Source: Cyrtodaria siliqua
Lineage: Eukaryota; Mollusca; Bivalvia; Adapedonta; Hiatellidae
Assembly: GCA_037043455.1 (NCBI GenBank)
Contig: JAWPHD010001138.1
Coordinates: 186,001-250,000, forward strand
Direction: 5' to 3'
DNA: 64,000 nt
The notes under the pieces are model-generated. The model had not been told where the DNA came from and did not search any database. It saw only the letters and a program-made list of their open reading frames with translations. Below, piece after piece: positions 22,476 through 33,035 of this stretch; position 1 is the first letter of the stretch, and the number at the start of each line of letters is the position of its first letter. The position numbers and the translations under genes are program-made.

Positions 22476-24213
22476 GAGTGCATCGACAAGTTGCCAACAA
22501 AGACACTGTCTAACATTCTGAAATTCAGGGTATTAAAATATTGCATCTGTTGTTTTGGAACTCGAAATAGCTTGTTTGCATTTGTACAAAGTTGATTATT
22601 CATGCCAGTCTAAGGTATAATAAAAAATATATTGTCATTGGTGGATACCTGCACCTCTTGTAATATTTTTGAAACTTATATTACCTCGTATGAATAGACT
22701 CAACAACTGACTGAATATCTCGTATAATTCCTGACATTCGCTAGCCAACATGGTAGCCGATTTTGAGAAGCACACATTCACTGTAGCATTTTTTGTTTGT
22801 AAACAGCATATTCAATCGTATTTTTTCAATATGTTTTATGTTTTGAGTACACATGAGACAGTCGTCTTAACTTTCGTGTCTGAAAGGTAATGCTGCAGAG
22901 TCACAAACCGCAAACATATGCGCTCTTTGTGAGTTTTATGAATGTTAGTAGTTTAGTTTTCACGCCTCTTTTAGCCTTACTGGCCAAAGACCAGCATAAC
23001 TTATTTGGGGATGGCGATTTGTCTGTCATCCGTCCATCAGTCGTCCATCGTCCATTCGTCTGCCTTACCTTTTCCGTCATTATGACACCCGGGCCTTTAT
23101 TTTTCATCCGATCTTTACCAAACTTGTTCAGACTGTTACAAATGATAATAGCAAAACAAGTTTAAAAATTAGCTAGATTGAATCATAATCACCGGACATG
23201 CCCTTGGTGTAGTTAATCATGATTCTTCTGTATGTTGCCTCGTTAAGACGATAGGGACATTTCCTCTGATACTTGAACAGGATGATTATATCGATCGGAA
23301 ACGTTAAAAAATCATCTAGGTCGGATAATTAACACTCGAGTTATGGCCCTTGATTTGGTATTAAGGCGTAATTACACCAATGCGTTTGTACTTCCGTGGT
23401 GGATAGTCAAATAGTGTCTAATAAACAACGTTTCCCTGCCTTACTAGTGATACAAAATGCCCACTTTCGATTGCTTTTTATTATTGTTACCTATAAGTCA
23501 TCCGAATGATGTATTTTGAACATTTATTAGTGTTTGTTTGAGATATTTAAATATAATTGACATAAACAGTAAAGCGAAAGTAGAAATGGGGTAAATCTCT
23601 CTGTGACGTATCAAAATAGAACGTGACGTCATTGGCCTTTTCTTATATGATACATGACCCCCTGTTTTTATTGCATTTTTATATTGGCGGAAGCTCGTTC
23701 GTTTGATTGATATGTGTTTTAAAATTGTCTACGGAGAAAAATGCGCATTTTTTGTCTCTTGACATACATTCGTTCTATATAAAACGAAGAAGGAAAATTA
23801 ATGGTGCAATGACACCTAAAGAGAGCTAAATGGAATAATTCGGTATAATTGTTCAGAACACCTGTCATCTTCCAAATGTACTAAAACGATAATTTACACA
23901 GACCGTTTGAGAACAAGTTACTAGTTTATCGTATTGCTAGTAATGACATTTGAATGTTTGAATGATACTTAATAAATAGTGGATAATTATATATGCGTAT
24001 ACTTGCAATTTAAATATAATTTATTTGTTTTATTTTATATACAAGCAAAATGTTTGAGCCACAAGTTCTTCCAGAATTATTAATGAAGGCATTTGCCGTC
24101 AGTATTACAATTAACAACTAGAACCAAATTTGTCCGACTTTGTCCAAATTTCTACGCTGTTCACGGACGATTCCGGAATTGAAAGTCGCAAATGCCGCGC
24201 ATTTTAAAAATTC
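22476..24213. other. No gene seen; one CRE/CCAAT cluster
   Basis: AT-rich. At 22985-23110 a pyrimidine-rich dispersed motif ('cgtccatcagtcgtccatcg') resembles ends of other bivalve repeats. At 23624-23635 TGACGTCA is fused to ATTGG (CRE followed by an inverted CCAAT), with 'tgacgta' 20 bp before. No transcript is evident nearby. Imperfect copies of 'attccggaattg' occur at 24172 and 24231. Confidence 0.4.
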
Positions 24214-24570
24214 TTACTTTGCGCAGAGCAATTCCGGAATTGTCCATATTCTCATTTTGCGCATAACATATATATGTTCTCCACCGGCGCTCTCTGATCT
24301 TGTGTCGTTGTTCGCAACTATACAAGAACATCTACCGATATAGGCATGACGTCTAAGATTGCCTTTCAGTTCTACGTCATTATTAAACACAATTCTGAAT
24401 TCTGAATTCATGTTCACGTACAGTTGTTCCCCACTTGCACTGCACAACCCGACTGCATTACGAGAACCCGTGTCTGGTAATGGTCTTTCTGTAGGATAGT
24501 TATAGTCCCGGATCAATAATTTATGTGTATCCACATTCTCGTAACGATGTGGTTCTGCTTTAGCTTGTGA
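24214..24570 (-). CDS. Possible exon, unknown protein
   Basis: A minus-strand frame open for about 118 codons, with YENVDTHKLLIRDYNYPTER near the start and two similar segments, SGEQLYVNM and GGEHIYVMRK, about 50 residues apart. The composition (Tyr, Asp, Arg, few Cys) looks more like coding sequence than the frames around it. There is no convincing acceptor: the frame opens just after a TAG at the edge of the 115-bp tandem repeat. There is no donor that decides its end. No family was recognised; it could be a chance frame. Confidence 0.2.
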   Translation of the reverse strand, partial: SQAKAEPHRYENVDTHKLLIRDYNYPTERPLPDTGSRNAVGLCSASGEQLYVNMNSEFRIVFNNDVELKGNLRRHAYIGRCSCIVANNDTRSESAGGEHIYVMRKMRIWTIPELLCAK

Positions 24571-24579
24571 TTTACCCTC

Positions 24580-24665
24580 TGTTAACTAGATCCGCCATTG
24601 CCAACAACCGGTGAAAAAGAACTTAATTCCATATCAGCGTATTCATAAATTGAATCTAAAAAAAA
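24580..24665. repeat. Single partial unit of the 115-bp repeat
   Basis: 'ctagatccgccattgccaac' through 'cagcgtattcataaattgaa' matches the tandem units at 26525-27265. As on the right side, it directly precedes (in plus-strand reading) a copy of the Penelope-like 3' region. Confidence 0.75.
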
Positions 24666-24682
24666 GGGGGGTAAAAATATCG

Positions 24683-25169
24683 GACAGGGAAAGCAGCATT
24701 CAAGGACGACAGTCAACCACAAAACACAAAAACAAACACGCAAACAGACAAACGAAAAGACAAAAGTAATAAAAAAAATGCAAACGACATCACAAACACA
24801 AAAGGGTTGACAATAGGGCTACCGCCTTGAAACGGCCAGTGGCAAAGTAGGCCACTGGGGGTTTAAACCGGTTCTAGGGTGCACCAAACCTCACACTTAC
24901 CCTACTGTCATCCCATTAAAACAGGACAGTGTAAATAAAGAAATCCCCGCCATGATCTAAACTCTAACCAACAAGGCAGCATCAATAGGCAATATAAGTA
25001 AAACACAAATATGCTCGTGTAAATATAATACAAAAAAACAATAGCCTAGAAAGCCACAATGAAGGTACTCAATGACTTGGCAGAAGCCAGAGCTGTAAGA
25101 GAATACACCATTAAGGGCACGACAAGAAAGAACATGGATAAACATCAAACGCCACCGTCCCAATGGGAT
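24683..25169 (-). repeat. Penelope-like 3' UTR / pseudo-LTR, left copy
   Basis: On the minus strand it follows the stop codon of the reverse transcriptase frame and ends with 'gctttccctgtccgat'. A direct copy in the same orientation lies at 27266-27695, upstream of the reading frame. Direct flanking copies of the 3' region are the pseudo-LTRs known for Penelope elements. Further fragments are at 21990-22475, 27697-27990 (inverted), 29827-29895, 46060-46240 and 48250-48447. Confidence 0.75.
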
Positions 25170-26525
25170 TTAGGTAGGCGTCATCATAGGGTCCATAGCC
25201 TGTCCAGTCATCGTACAATTAAAGAGGAAAGCATAGTGGCGAACTGTAAAAGAGTCCACCACCAAGCATGCAGTACGTTGCAAAATGATAGGGTCATAAC
25301 CTCTTTTGATAAACTTTTTAACAAGTTTTACAAAGATAGTATGAAAGTGATCATGACCAAGAATCTTAAGAAGTTTATAAATCACATCACCATAGAAGTC
25401 AGGTTGTGATAGTCCTTGTCGCAGAAGAGTCCTTAAATTACATTTATATTTGGAAAGAAGATCAGGGTTACGATAATAAAATTTTGCAAAGGTTTTACGA
25501 AGTTTATGGTAACGGTAACCCTGATTGAGTAACTTTTTAGTTATACAAAGATTACGAATATTAAAGTCCTCAACTCGAGTACAAGCTCTAGAAAAACGAA
25601 TACGTTGAGACAGATACACCCCATAAGAAGTTGCTCGGGGAACATCCCCATCCAAGTGGGGATAATTAACAATGTCAAAATTAAAATCATCTCTCTTGTC
25701 ATAGATTTTGCTAATTATTTTACCATTTTCAATCGAGAGATCTAAATCAAGAAAAGATGCGTTATTATCAGATATATTTTCTTTATTAAGCCGAAGTTCT
25801 TTAGGATAAATATTATGAACCATAGTTGGAAAGAAAGGGTTGTCAATGTTCAGTATGTCATCCAGATACCGAGAGGTGTCATTAAAAGCTTCAATAACAT
25901 CTGCCTGGGTATCTGGTGAAAGACTCAACATGAAATCCCTTTCATAGCAAAATAAAAACAAATCTGCGACAAGTGGTGCACAGTTCGTACCCATAGGGAT
26001 ACCAACAATTTGTCTATAAAGGGTGGTACCATACCTGACGAAAATATTATCTAATAAGAAGATGAGTGCTTCACAAACTTCATAGCAAGTCCACATAGTA
26101 TAATTGTCTAAACTGCCGTTAGTGAAAAACGCTTTAATATTATTACATGCCAAAAATGTAGTATTTTCTCTAGCGAATGTTTTCTGAATAAGAGAAATTA
26201 GCTTTTCTTTAATAAGATGATGTGGTAAGGTTGTATATAGTGTAGAGAAGTCATAAGTACTTAATGATGAAACTTGACCTTTATTGAAAATGTTATCAAG
26301 AACGTCTCCTGAATTTTTTATAGACCAAAATAAATTAATCCCAGAGTTTTCATAAGTTTAATCACAATATAGTTTAACGTGATCTTTAACGGCAGTAAGA
26401 CAAGAAGTTAAAAGTTTGGAGATGTTTGTTGTCGTGCAGGCACTAGAATTAGAAATAAAGCGAGCCTTATACGGATTTTTATGTAATTTAGGAATCCAGT
26501 ACATGGTAGGCAGTTTATTTTGCTA
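25170..26525 (-). mobile_element. Penelope-like reverse transcriptase (copy 2)
   Basis: About 450 codons on the minus strand, 5'-truncated. The order of motifs is RT0 YWIPKLHKNPYKARFI (about 26510-26460), motif A STYDFSTLYTTLPH with the metal-binding Asp, motif B QIVGIPMGTNCAP, motif C RYLDDI (catalytic YLDD, 25857-25868), NASFLDLDLS, then the thumb region with NYPHLDGDV and YHKLRKTFAKFYYRNPDLL. It ends TGQAMDPMMTPT and stop. One in-frame TAA at 26358-26360 and the missing N-terminus make it defective. No GIY-YIG endonuclease domain follows before the stop. Penelope-like enzymes copy RNA at chromosome ends or nicks. The conserved core suggests relatively recent loss. The part 25170-26153 is continuously open. 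Confidence 0.9.
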
Positions 26526-27265
26526 AGTTTATATAATTGTTCAACTGTTCCTGTACAACGCGCCTAAGTTACCTAGATTCGCCATTATCAACACCCGGAA
26601 AAAAGAACTTATTTCCACAGCACGTTATAAATATAATCTAAATTTACATAATTGTTCAACTGTTCCTATACAACGCGCCCAAGCTAACTAGATTCGCCAT
26701 TGTCAACACCAGTTAAAAAGATCTTAATTCCACAGCAGCGTATTTATATGTATATAATTGTTCAACTGTTCCTGTACAACGCGCCTAAGTTAACTAGATT
26801 CGCCATTGTCAACAACCGTTGAAAAAGAACTTAATTCCACAGCAGCGTATTTATAAATTTAATCTCAGTTTATTTAATTGTTCAACTGTTCCTATACAAC
26901 GTGCCTAAGTTAACTAGATTCGCCATTGTCGACTCTCGTTAAAAAGATTTTAATTCCATAGCAGCGTATTTATAAGTTTAATCTAAGTTGATATAATTGT
27001 TCAACTGTTCCTGTGCAACGCGCCTAAGTTAATTAGATTCGCCATTGTCGACACTCGTTAAAAACATTTTAATTCCATAGCAGCGTATTTATTTAATATA
27101 AGTTTATTTAATTGTTCAACTGTTCCTATACAACGCGCCTAAGCTAACTAGATTCGCCATTGTCAACAACCGTTGAAAAAGAACTTAATTCCACAGCAGC
27201 GTATTTATAAATTTAATCTCAGTTTATTTAATTGTTCAACTGTTCCTAAACAACGTGCCTAAAGA
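26526..27265. repeat. 106-120 bp tandem repeat next to Penelope-like ORF
   Basis: Six units; 'tagattcgccattgtcaaca' starts recur near 26574, 26689, 26795, 26915, 27034 and 27149. Each continues 'ttaattccacagcagcgtat', 'ttatataattgttcaactgt' and 'tcctgtacaacgcgcctaag'. In the element's orientation the array lies between the upstream pseudo-LTR and the truncated reverse transcriptase. Confidence 0.9.
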
Positions 27266-27695
27266 CAGATACAAAAATCGGACAGGGAAAGCAGCATTCA
27301 AGGACGACAGTCAACCACAAAACACAAAAACAAACACGCAAACAGACAAACGAGAAGGCAAAAGTAATAAAAATGCAAATGACATCACAAACACAAAGGG
27401 GTTGACAATAGGGCTACCGCCTTGGAACGGTTAGTGGCAACAAAGGCCACTGGGGTTTAAGCCGGTTCTAGGGTGCACCAAACCTCACACTTACCCAACT
27501 TCATCCCATTAAAACAGGACAGTGTAAATAAAGAAATTCCCGCCATGATCTAATCTCTAACCAACAACGCAGCATCAATAGGCAATATAAATAAAACACA
27601 AATATGCTCGTGTAAATATAATACAAAAAACAATAGCCTAGAAAGCCACAATGAAGGTACTCAATGACTTGGCAGAAGCCAGAGCAACAAGAGAA
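27266..27695 (-). repeat. Penelope-like pseudo-LTR, right copy
   Basis: Close match to 24683-25100 in the same orientation ('cggacagggaaagcagcatt', 'caaggacgacagtcaaccac', 'ttgacaatagggctaccgcc', 'aatgaaggtactcaatgact'). It stops near 27690 at 'gccagagcaacaagagaata', just where the coding part would begin. Confidence 0.8.
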
Positions 27696-27696
27696 T

Positions 27697-27990
27697 AAAT
27701 GCCACTTGTATTTGTGATGTCCTTTGCATTCATTATTACTTTTGCGATTTTGTTTGTATGTTTGCGTGTTTGTTTCTGTGTTTTGTGGTTGACTGTCCTC
27801 CTTGAATGCTACTTTCCCTGTCCGATCTTTTATATATTTCTTTCCACTAAGCCCTCGATATCTTGCCTTTTATTCATCCTTTATCTGTTTAAATAGTGTT
27901 TGTTTCTATGCGTGTTTTTGGTTAACTGTGGTCCTTAAATTCTACATTTCCTGTTCGACTTTCACATCTACTTTTAGAATTTCCTAAACA
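27697..27990 (+). repeat. Inverted Penelope-like 3' end
   Basis: 'tttgtgatgtcctttgcatt' to 'ctactttccctgtccgatct' (27710-27830) is the reverse complement of 27283-27390. It is followed by a second diverged copy of the same terminus at 27893-27965 ('gcgtgtttttggttaactgt'). The two adjacent 3' regions therefore point in opposite directions. Confidence 0.75.
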
Positions 27991-28602
27991 ATTATTTAAC
28001 ATTGTGTGTACTCCATTTAGTTTAGAAGTATGTTATTGTAATAAATCACCTATTTGATCGTATGCAAAACAACACACATTCCATTTCATCATACTTTTTA
28101 TTGCTTCAATTTCAAAGTTTTAAGACAGAAGAATCAGTCGTTTATTATTCATTCATAACGTCAGCATTTAAACAACAACATGGATTGTACTTAAAAGTTG
28201 TATTTCTGTGATATTTCTTGAAAAAGAACAAGTGTTCGAAAATTTGAAGAAGAATTACTATTTATTTAATATTGAATTAACTTTCCTTTTGAAACTCATA
28301 TATATATAATCATTTCTATTCCTAAATCCACCAATTTCAATTATACGGGACCATTATCTGCTTCCGCCAGAATATCTGAAATTCAATATAAAAAAAATAT
28401 GATTATATACGATTATTGCTCAGCCCATTGAGTTACTGATAATATAATTATGTTATTAACATAGCCGTGGGATGTTTGGTTTGCTCAACCACAAGATATT
28501 TGTGCGATGTTACTGTAGATATAAATCCTGACAAAAGGTCATTTTAATGCTGTACATATAGTTGTATATATTAAGAACTCGATTTAAAATTGGTACACAT
28601 TG
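27991..28602. other. No gene seen
   Basis: AT-rich intergenic sequence with no supported feature. Confidence 0.4.
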
Positions 28603-28894
28603 GTATTTAAAATGAATTGAATTGGATTGTATAGTCGCACCAACAGCTAAGGTCATATGGCGACTTTCCAGCTTCCATTGGTGGAGGAAGACCCCAGGTG
28701 CCCCTCCGGGCAATTTTCGTGCACGGGCGGGCACCTGGGTAGAACCACCGACGTTCCGCAAGCCAGATGGATAGCTTCCTCACATAAAGATTCCTAGGCC
28801 CCTGAGGGATCGAACCTACAGCGGTGAGGGGCAAGTGATTTCAAGTCAGAGACGTTAACCACTCGGCCACGGACGCCCCCCGTATTTAAAATGA
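28603..28894 (-). mobile_element. tRNA-Ser-headed SINE with 13-bp target duplication
   Basis: The element occupies 28616-28881, flanked by perfect direct repeats GTATTTAAAATGA at 28603-28615 and 28882-28894. On the minus strand it begins with a tRNA-Ser(TGA)-like head: A box TGGCCGAGTGG, anticodon loop CTTGAAA, a long variable arm and B box GGTTCGATCCC. A conserved body follows ('gtgaggaagctatccatctg', 'ttgcccggaggggcacctgg', 'tatgaccttagctgttggtg'), and the 3' end is AT-rich. The layout fits tRNA-derived SINEs widespread in molluscs (V-SINE/RUDI-like or MetaSINE type; I cannot tell which). Perfect duplications and intact promoter boxes suggest a young insertion. Small frames here are not genes. 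Confidence 0.9.
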
Positions 28895-29504
28895 AAGCAT
28901 AACTGTTGTGTATGGCCCTTTCCTTGATTGTTTTGTCATGAATTAAACAGTTTGGATCGAAATATATAGTTTTAAAATACAGCATTAAGACGAACAATGA
29001 TACACTTCATCCCATTTACATGATAGTTTGAAATTGTCAACTATTTATAAGCGTTTAGGTTTTGATAAAAAAAAAAAGGAGTATGAAAGGAGAAATTTGG
29101 AAATCGCCGAGCACGATGAATGTAAAACAATATTGCAGTTTTGGATTGATTGAGACTGTTCATGAAAGGTAGTGAAACATGCTAACTACCGTCCACGCTC
29201 TCTAGCCCCGGGTTGATCAGAACTAAATACTTAAAAAGTCATTATTACGAAATGTTGAGCCATCATCCCGAAGATCGTATGCGCATGACGGAAGATGGTA
29301 TACATATAACATGTTTGTAGAAAATAAAATGGATACGTGTCGAGGAAGCTTATCTAACGTAGTATAGACTTGTATTGGATCATATTGATTAAATGATAAG
29401 CAGTAAAATATCACTTGATGCATATATGCTACTCAGTTAAGCCTGTCTTGCTGAAATCTTGGCACTTAAAACTGTATAAGTATTGTATCAAAAGGAAATG
29501 CAGC
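28895..29504. other. No gene seen
   Basis: AT-rich sequence between the SINE and the 23-bp minisatellite. The 66-codon frame at 29223-29423 has no motif. Confidence 0.4.
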
Positions 29505-29818
29505 ATTTACCGTCAATCAAAAACACGCATAAAAAGGGAAAGTAGAAGCCAATAAAAAGGGAAAGCAGAAGTCAATAAAAAGGGAAAGTAGAAGCCAATA
29601 AAAAGGGAAAGCAGAAGTCAATAAAAAGGGAAAGTAGATGCCAATAAAAAGGAAAAGTAGAAGCCAATACAAAGGGGAAGTAGAAACCAATGGAAAGGGA
29701 AAGTAGAAGCCAATAAAAAGGGAAAGGAGAATCCAATGAAAAGGCAAAGTAGATACAAATAAAAAGGGAAGTAGAAGCCACTAAAAAGGGAAAGTAGAAG
29801 CCAAATATGCGACCCTAA
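29505..29818 (-). repeat. 23-bp minisatellite
   Basis: About 13 units of 'ccaataaaaagggaaagtag' plus 'aag'. Because 23 is not a multiple of three, all three minus-strand frames stay open and read the same Phe/Leu/Tyr-rich peptide in rotation. This explains the overlapping 66-76 codon frames; none is a gene. Confidence 0.95.
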
Positions 29819-29824
29819 AAACAT

Positions 29825-29898
29825 TAAATGGTTGACAGTATGGTTACCGCCTTAGAACGGTCAGTGGGTAAAAGGGCAACTGCGGGGTTTAAACCAGG
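29825..29898 (-). repeat. Penelope-like 3' fragment
   Basis: 'tggttgacagtatggttacc', 'gccttagaacggtcagtggg' and 'ggggtttaaaccagg' match the pseudo-LTR centre at 24808-24875. About 70 bp only. Confidence 0.6.
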
Positions 29899-30008
29899 TC
29901 AGGTCAGACAATCAGATTCAAATACAACATAGAGTTTACTCTTTCTTAATAGAAATATACCAGTGTTTACATTATATCATAAATTACAATTAATATAATA
30001 AAACTAAA

Positions 30009-31497
30009 CTAACCGGCGACCTGTCTACCATTCAACGTCAATACGCTTGCCAACCGACCACTAAGACCAGAACGACCACCACCACCTTGTCCCTGTCCAT
30101 TGAATTGTCCAAGTACAGCTAAAACGTAAATATGAATGTTACATACACATATAATACAATGGTTTCCATCACCTAGACAGAACCATTTTGGCTATATGTG
30201 ACTAATGCCAAGCAGTTGATCTGTTACAAATGTCATGTACTACTATAGAAGTAGAACAGTGAAATGACAAGCAACAATTACAAAGATGAATAAAAGTCAA
30301 GATATAACTGAAACAAGATGGACCAACTGGGGACAACCCATCCAGAGACAAACAAGAATAAATATGTTTTCAAATGTATTTACAACAAGTTGAATATATA
30401 AACGTAGAAATATCAAAGTTTTTAAAGCATTTAAATACACGTTATAGGAATAACTATTCACTATCATATCTTAAATAACAACCAGACTGTTCGGTTATAA
30501 ACTGAATATCTGTGTTAATAAGCTATGTTATCTCAAAGCTATTAAAAGCTGAGTTCCTCCCGGTACATTTCACTGTGTCCGGCACTAATACTTCACTTCC
30601 GCGAATTCCCTTCGACGAATTTCGACAATGCTAATACGCACGTCCCTCATTAGCGATGGCTGTTCGTCCCGATATCATACTTCCGGTGACGTAGCTTCAC
30701 CGCGACGCCAACTTGCACGACCCTTTCCGGCGATGGCTCCAGTCACGGTATTTTACATCCGGTGACGTAATCTCGTCTACGCGTAACTAGACCCTCTTGC
30801 CTAGCGTCTCGTGACTACTACCCGATATGTCGCCCAAATAGCGAATGCTGTGGTTCACGCGCCATATGACTGCGTTTCCCCTCTACGACCCCGTAGACCA
30901 CGCTCCCGACAATACGCTCTACATCCGCTCCTAGCGTCTTTATGGCTACAAAATATATACTCAGTATTACAATTTTATCAAAACAACAAAACGTGTAATA
31001 CAATTAGAGACGTAATTTAACAACAAGGAAATCTCACACTCCTAGATGTAACTCAAAAGTTAAAGCATAATAATTCAATCGTGAAGATTTAAATTGATTT
31101 TCATGCAGAGACAACATGACTGAATGAATGACTGCTTTATTTCCGCTAACACATTATATTTGGTTATAATGGTACACCGATCTCCGAGGGATTGAACACT
31201 AATGACAATATAATAAACAACTTCAGATAAATTTACAATTTACACTGTACATTAAACAATACACACTCCATGTCAGACCGGTGAAAATCAGCCCATTGAA
31301 CACAATGCAATAAAGGCTATATTTAGAGATCAGTCACAAGTTCCACAACATTCGTTCTTAAACACATTTGGCTAGCAAACGGTCTCATATCTGGAATAAA
31401 ACACCCCACATCTCTTCATAATCTCTGTGCTCATACTCTCCAAAGAAATAATCCTGACAAACACAGTCAAATACTTACTATTCATGGCAACAGACAT
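30009..31497 (-). CDS. Candidate two-exon small protein, Gly-rich
   Basis: Exon 1 (31497-31479) encodes MSVAMN, with one extra base, and ends A|GTAAGT, a consensus donor; an in-frame TAA lies just upstream of its ATG. Exon 2 (30118-30009) follows 'atttacgttttag' and starts with two bases that complete the split codon. It reads VLGQFNGQGQGGGGRSGLSG, continues RLASVLTLNGRQVAG and stops at TAG (30011-30009). The product would be 42 residues, with a flexible glycine stretch. The 1.36-kb intron contains part of dispersed repeat copy B. The phase match and both splice sites are seen; that they are used together is inference. Exon 2 alone looks like a genuine terminal exon and could belong to a longer gene with other upstream exons. 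No family was recognised. Confidence 0.35.
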
Positions 31498-33035
31498 ACT
31501 ACTTTAACCTCAGGTTAGATTTAACAATGAAATAGAAACTAATCTTGGGAAAAACACATGCAAACTAGAAACTTTGGATTCTTTCAAGGAACTATTTCAG
31601 CACCTTACGACTCGGAAGTATTTCCTGACTGGTCTGACACCTGAAGTAATGGCAGTTAGAAAGCACCGTATCAAATGTCCTTACCATCTGAATCGCGTAT
31701 TCCATTTATCTACAGTACAACTGGCATTACCAATAACGTAAATATATACAACTTGCATTGCCAATAACGTAAATATATACCATAATAATATATCAGACAA
31801 TAATTTGCTAATATATCCTGCTGTTTTAAAACGTACTAGAAATAAAGCCAATATCCTTTCTAACTTTCTAGATTTTCACAGGCAGATATTTATTTCAGAA
31901 CAACAATTTAAACTGTCAATAATTTACAACAAAAAAGAATAAAATGAAACATGGCTCACCCATACTGCCGTAATGTTGCTCTCACTGACCACCCAAGAGT
32001 GCTGTTGTTGTCTTTGTGACATCGATTTTGAGTGAGTGGTAGATTTTCTTTACCCTCGCCCTATGGCACTAGGCCTTTTGGCGAGCTTTTCGTCAGATGA
32101 TTATGCAGTAGAGTCCGGGAAGGGTTGGAGTATCTCGTCCAAAGTCGATTAGTTGATGGCAGCAGTAGATTAGAGATGGTGGCACATCAGTGTAGAAACC
32201 CCTCTGAAGTCTGTAGAAGATTATTATTCCAAGTAGATTTCTAAGTCCAATTGAAGATTTTGACCAATCGGATTGCCTGCAGAATTGTGACTAGGTCAAT
32301 CCGATTGTCGGCTCGAAAGTAGATTAGGAAAGTCCCAGCCAATCAGGAAATTGCAGAAGTATCGCAATCAAGTAGGTCAATCCGATCGTCCGTGTTGGCG
32401 CCAAATGTGTTGCAAGTAGGTCGATCCGGCTGCATGAGCTGCCCGAGTTCTGTTGGTGAAAACTTCTCCGTTTCACGCGCTGATCCTGAAGCCGTTATGC
32501 AATACAGGATCAGTGAGTATCTCGCAGGGTTTCGCCAACATCGGTATCCATGGTGGGTTAGGGTGAGTCTAGTTGTGGTCCATCGTAGGTGCCTCATGTC
32601 GTCTAATGCGGGGACTTGCAGTGACATGGGGTAGCTCGCTGGTACAACGTCAGATTTCCAGTAGAAGCTTTAATCGTCCATCTTTAGGGCCACGTAAAAA
32701 CAGGATAAAAACATATATACAGCGCTCTCAAGGCATTGTCCAAGCCTCCATGTGGCTCTACACTGTATATAGCGCTATACAGTGCAGGCGGATGATCCTA
32801 GACAGCAGAACGCCTTGCGGAGTCACTTTGTCCCAGACTTCAAACGCAAGACGTCCTGCCTGTTCGATGGTCTGAACTGGACATCGATTTATCCTTTACG
32901 CGCCAATTTATACAGCCATAACATACCTGACTGAACACGCCATCCATACAAATATCATGTTCTCCGGACTTTTCGTAAAGCTCGCAGTGACGTGGCTTTA
33001 AACTCTATCTTATGTAAGCAATGTAGACATTTAGG
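30490..33035. repeat. Old dispersed repeat, copy B with insertions
   Basis: Collinear with 2564-3885 but longer. About 370 bp at 31290-31670 is absent from copy A, and about 870-900 bp at roughly 32035-32905 interrupts the right part. The ends still correspond ('aaactgaatatctgtgttaa'; 'gaacacgccatccatacaaa'). Copy A and copy B are old and differ by many substitutions. Confidence 0.65.
32035..32925 (-). mobile_element. Possible LTR-retrotransposon fragment
   Basis: The insert in copy B contains TTTGGCGCCAACA on the minus strand (about 32396-32408). It comes directly after a sequence ending TTGCAACA, the arrangement of an LTR end (..CA) followed by a TGGCGCC-type primer-binding site in Ty3-like elements. 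A candidate LTR would span 32409-32925 (TGTTGCAAG to GCCATAACA on the plus strand). The leader side repeats 'caatcggattgacctag'. No gag or pol is present, and LTR borders were not confirmed by a second copy. Confidence 0.35.

Noticed and set aside
24683..27990. Hammerhead ribozyme in the Penelope-like flanks
   Set aside because: Penelope-like pseudo-LTRs can carry hammerheads, but by eye I found no CTGANGA...GAAA core with pairing stems on either strand.
29517..29824. Three overlapping Phe/Leu-rich frames resembling membrane proteins
   Set aside because: Rotated readings of a 23-bp minisatellite.
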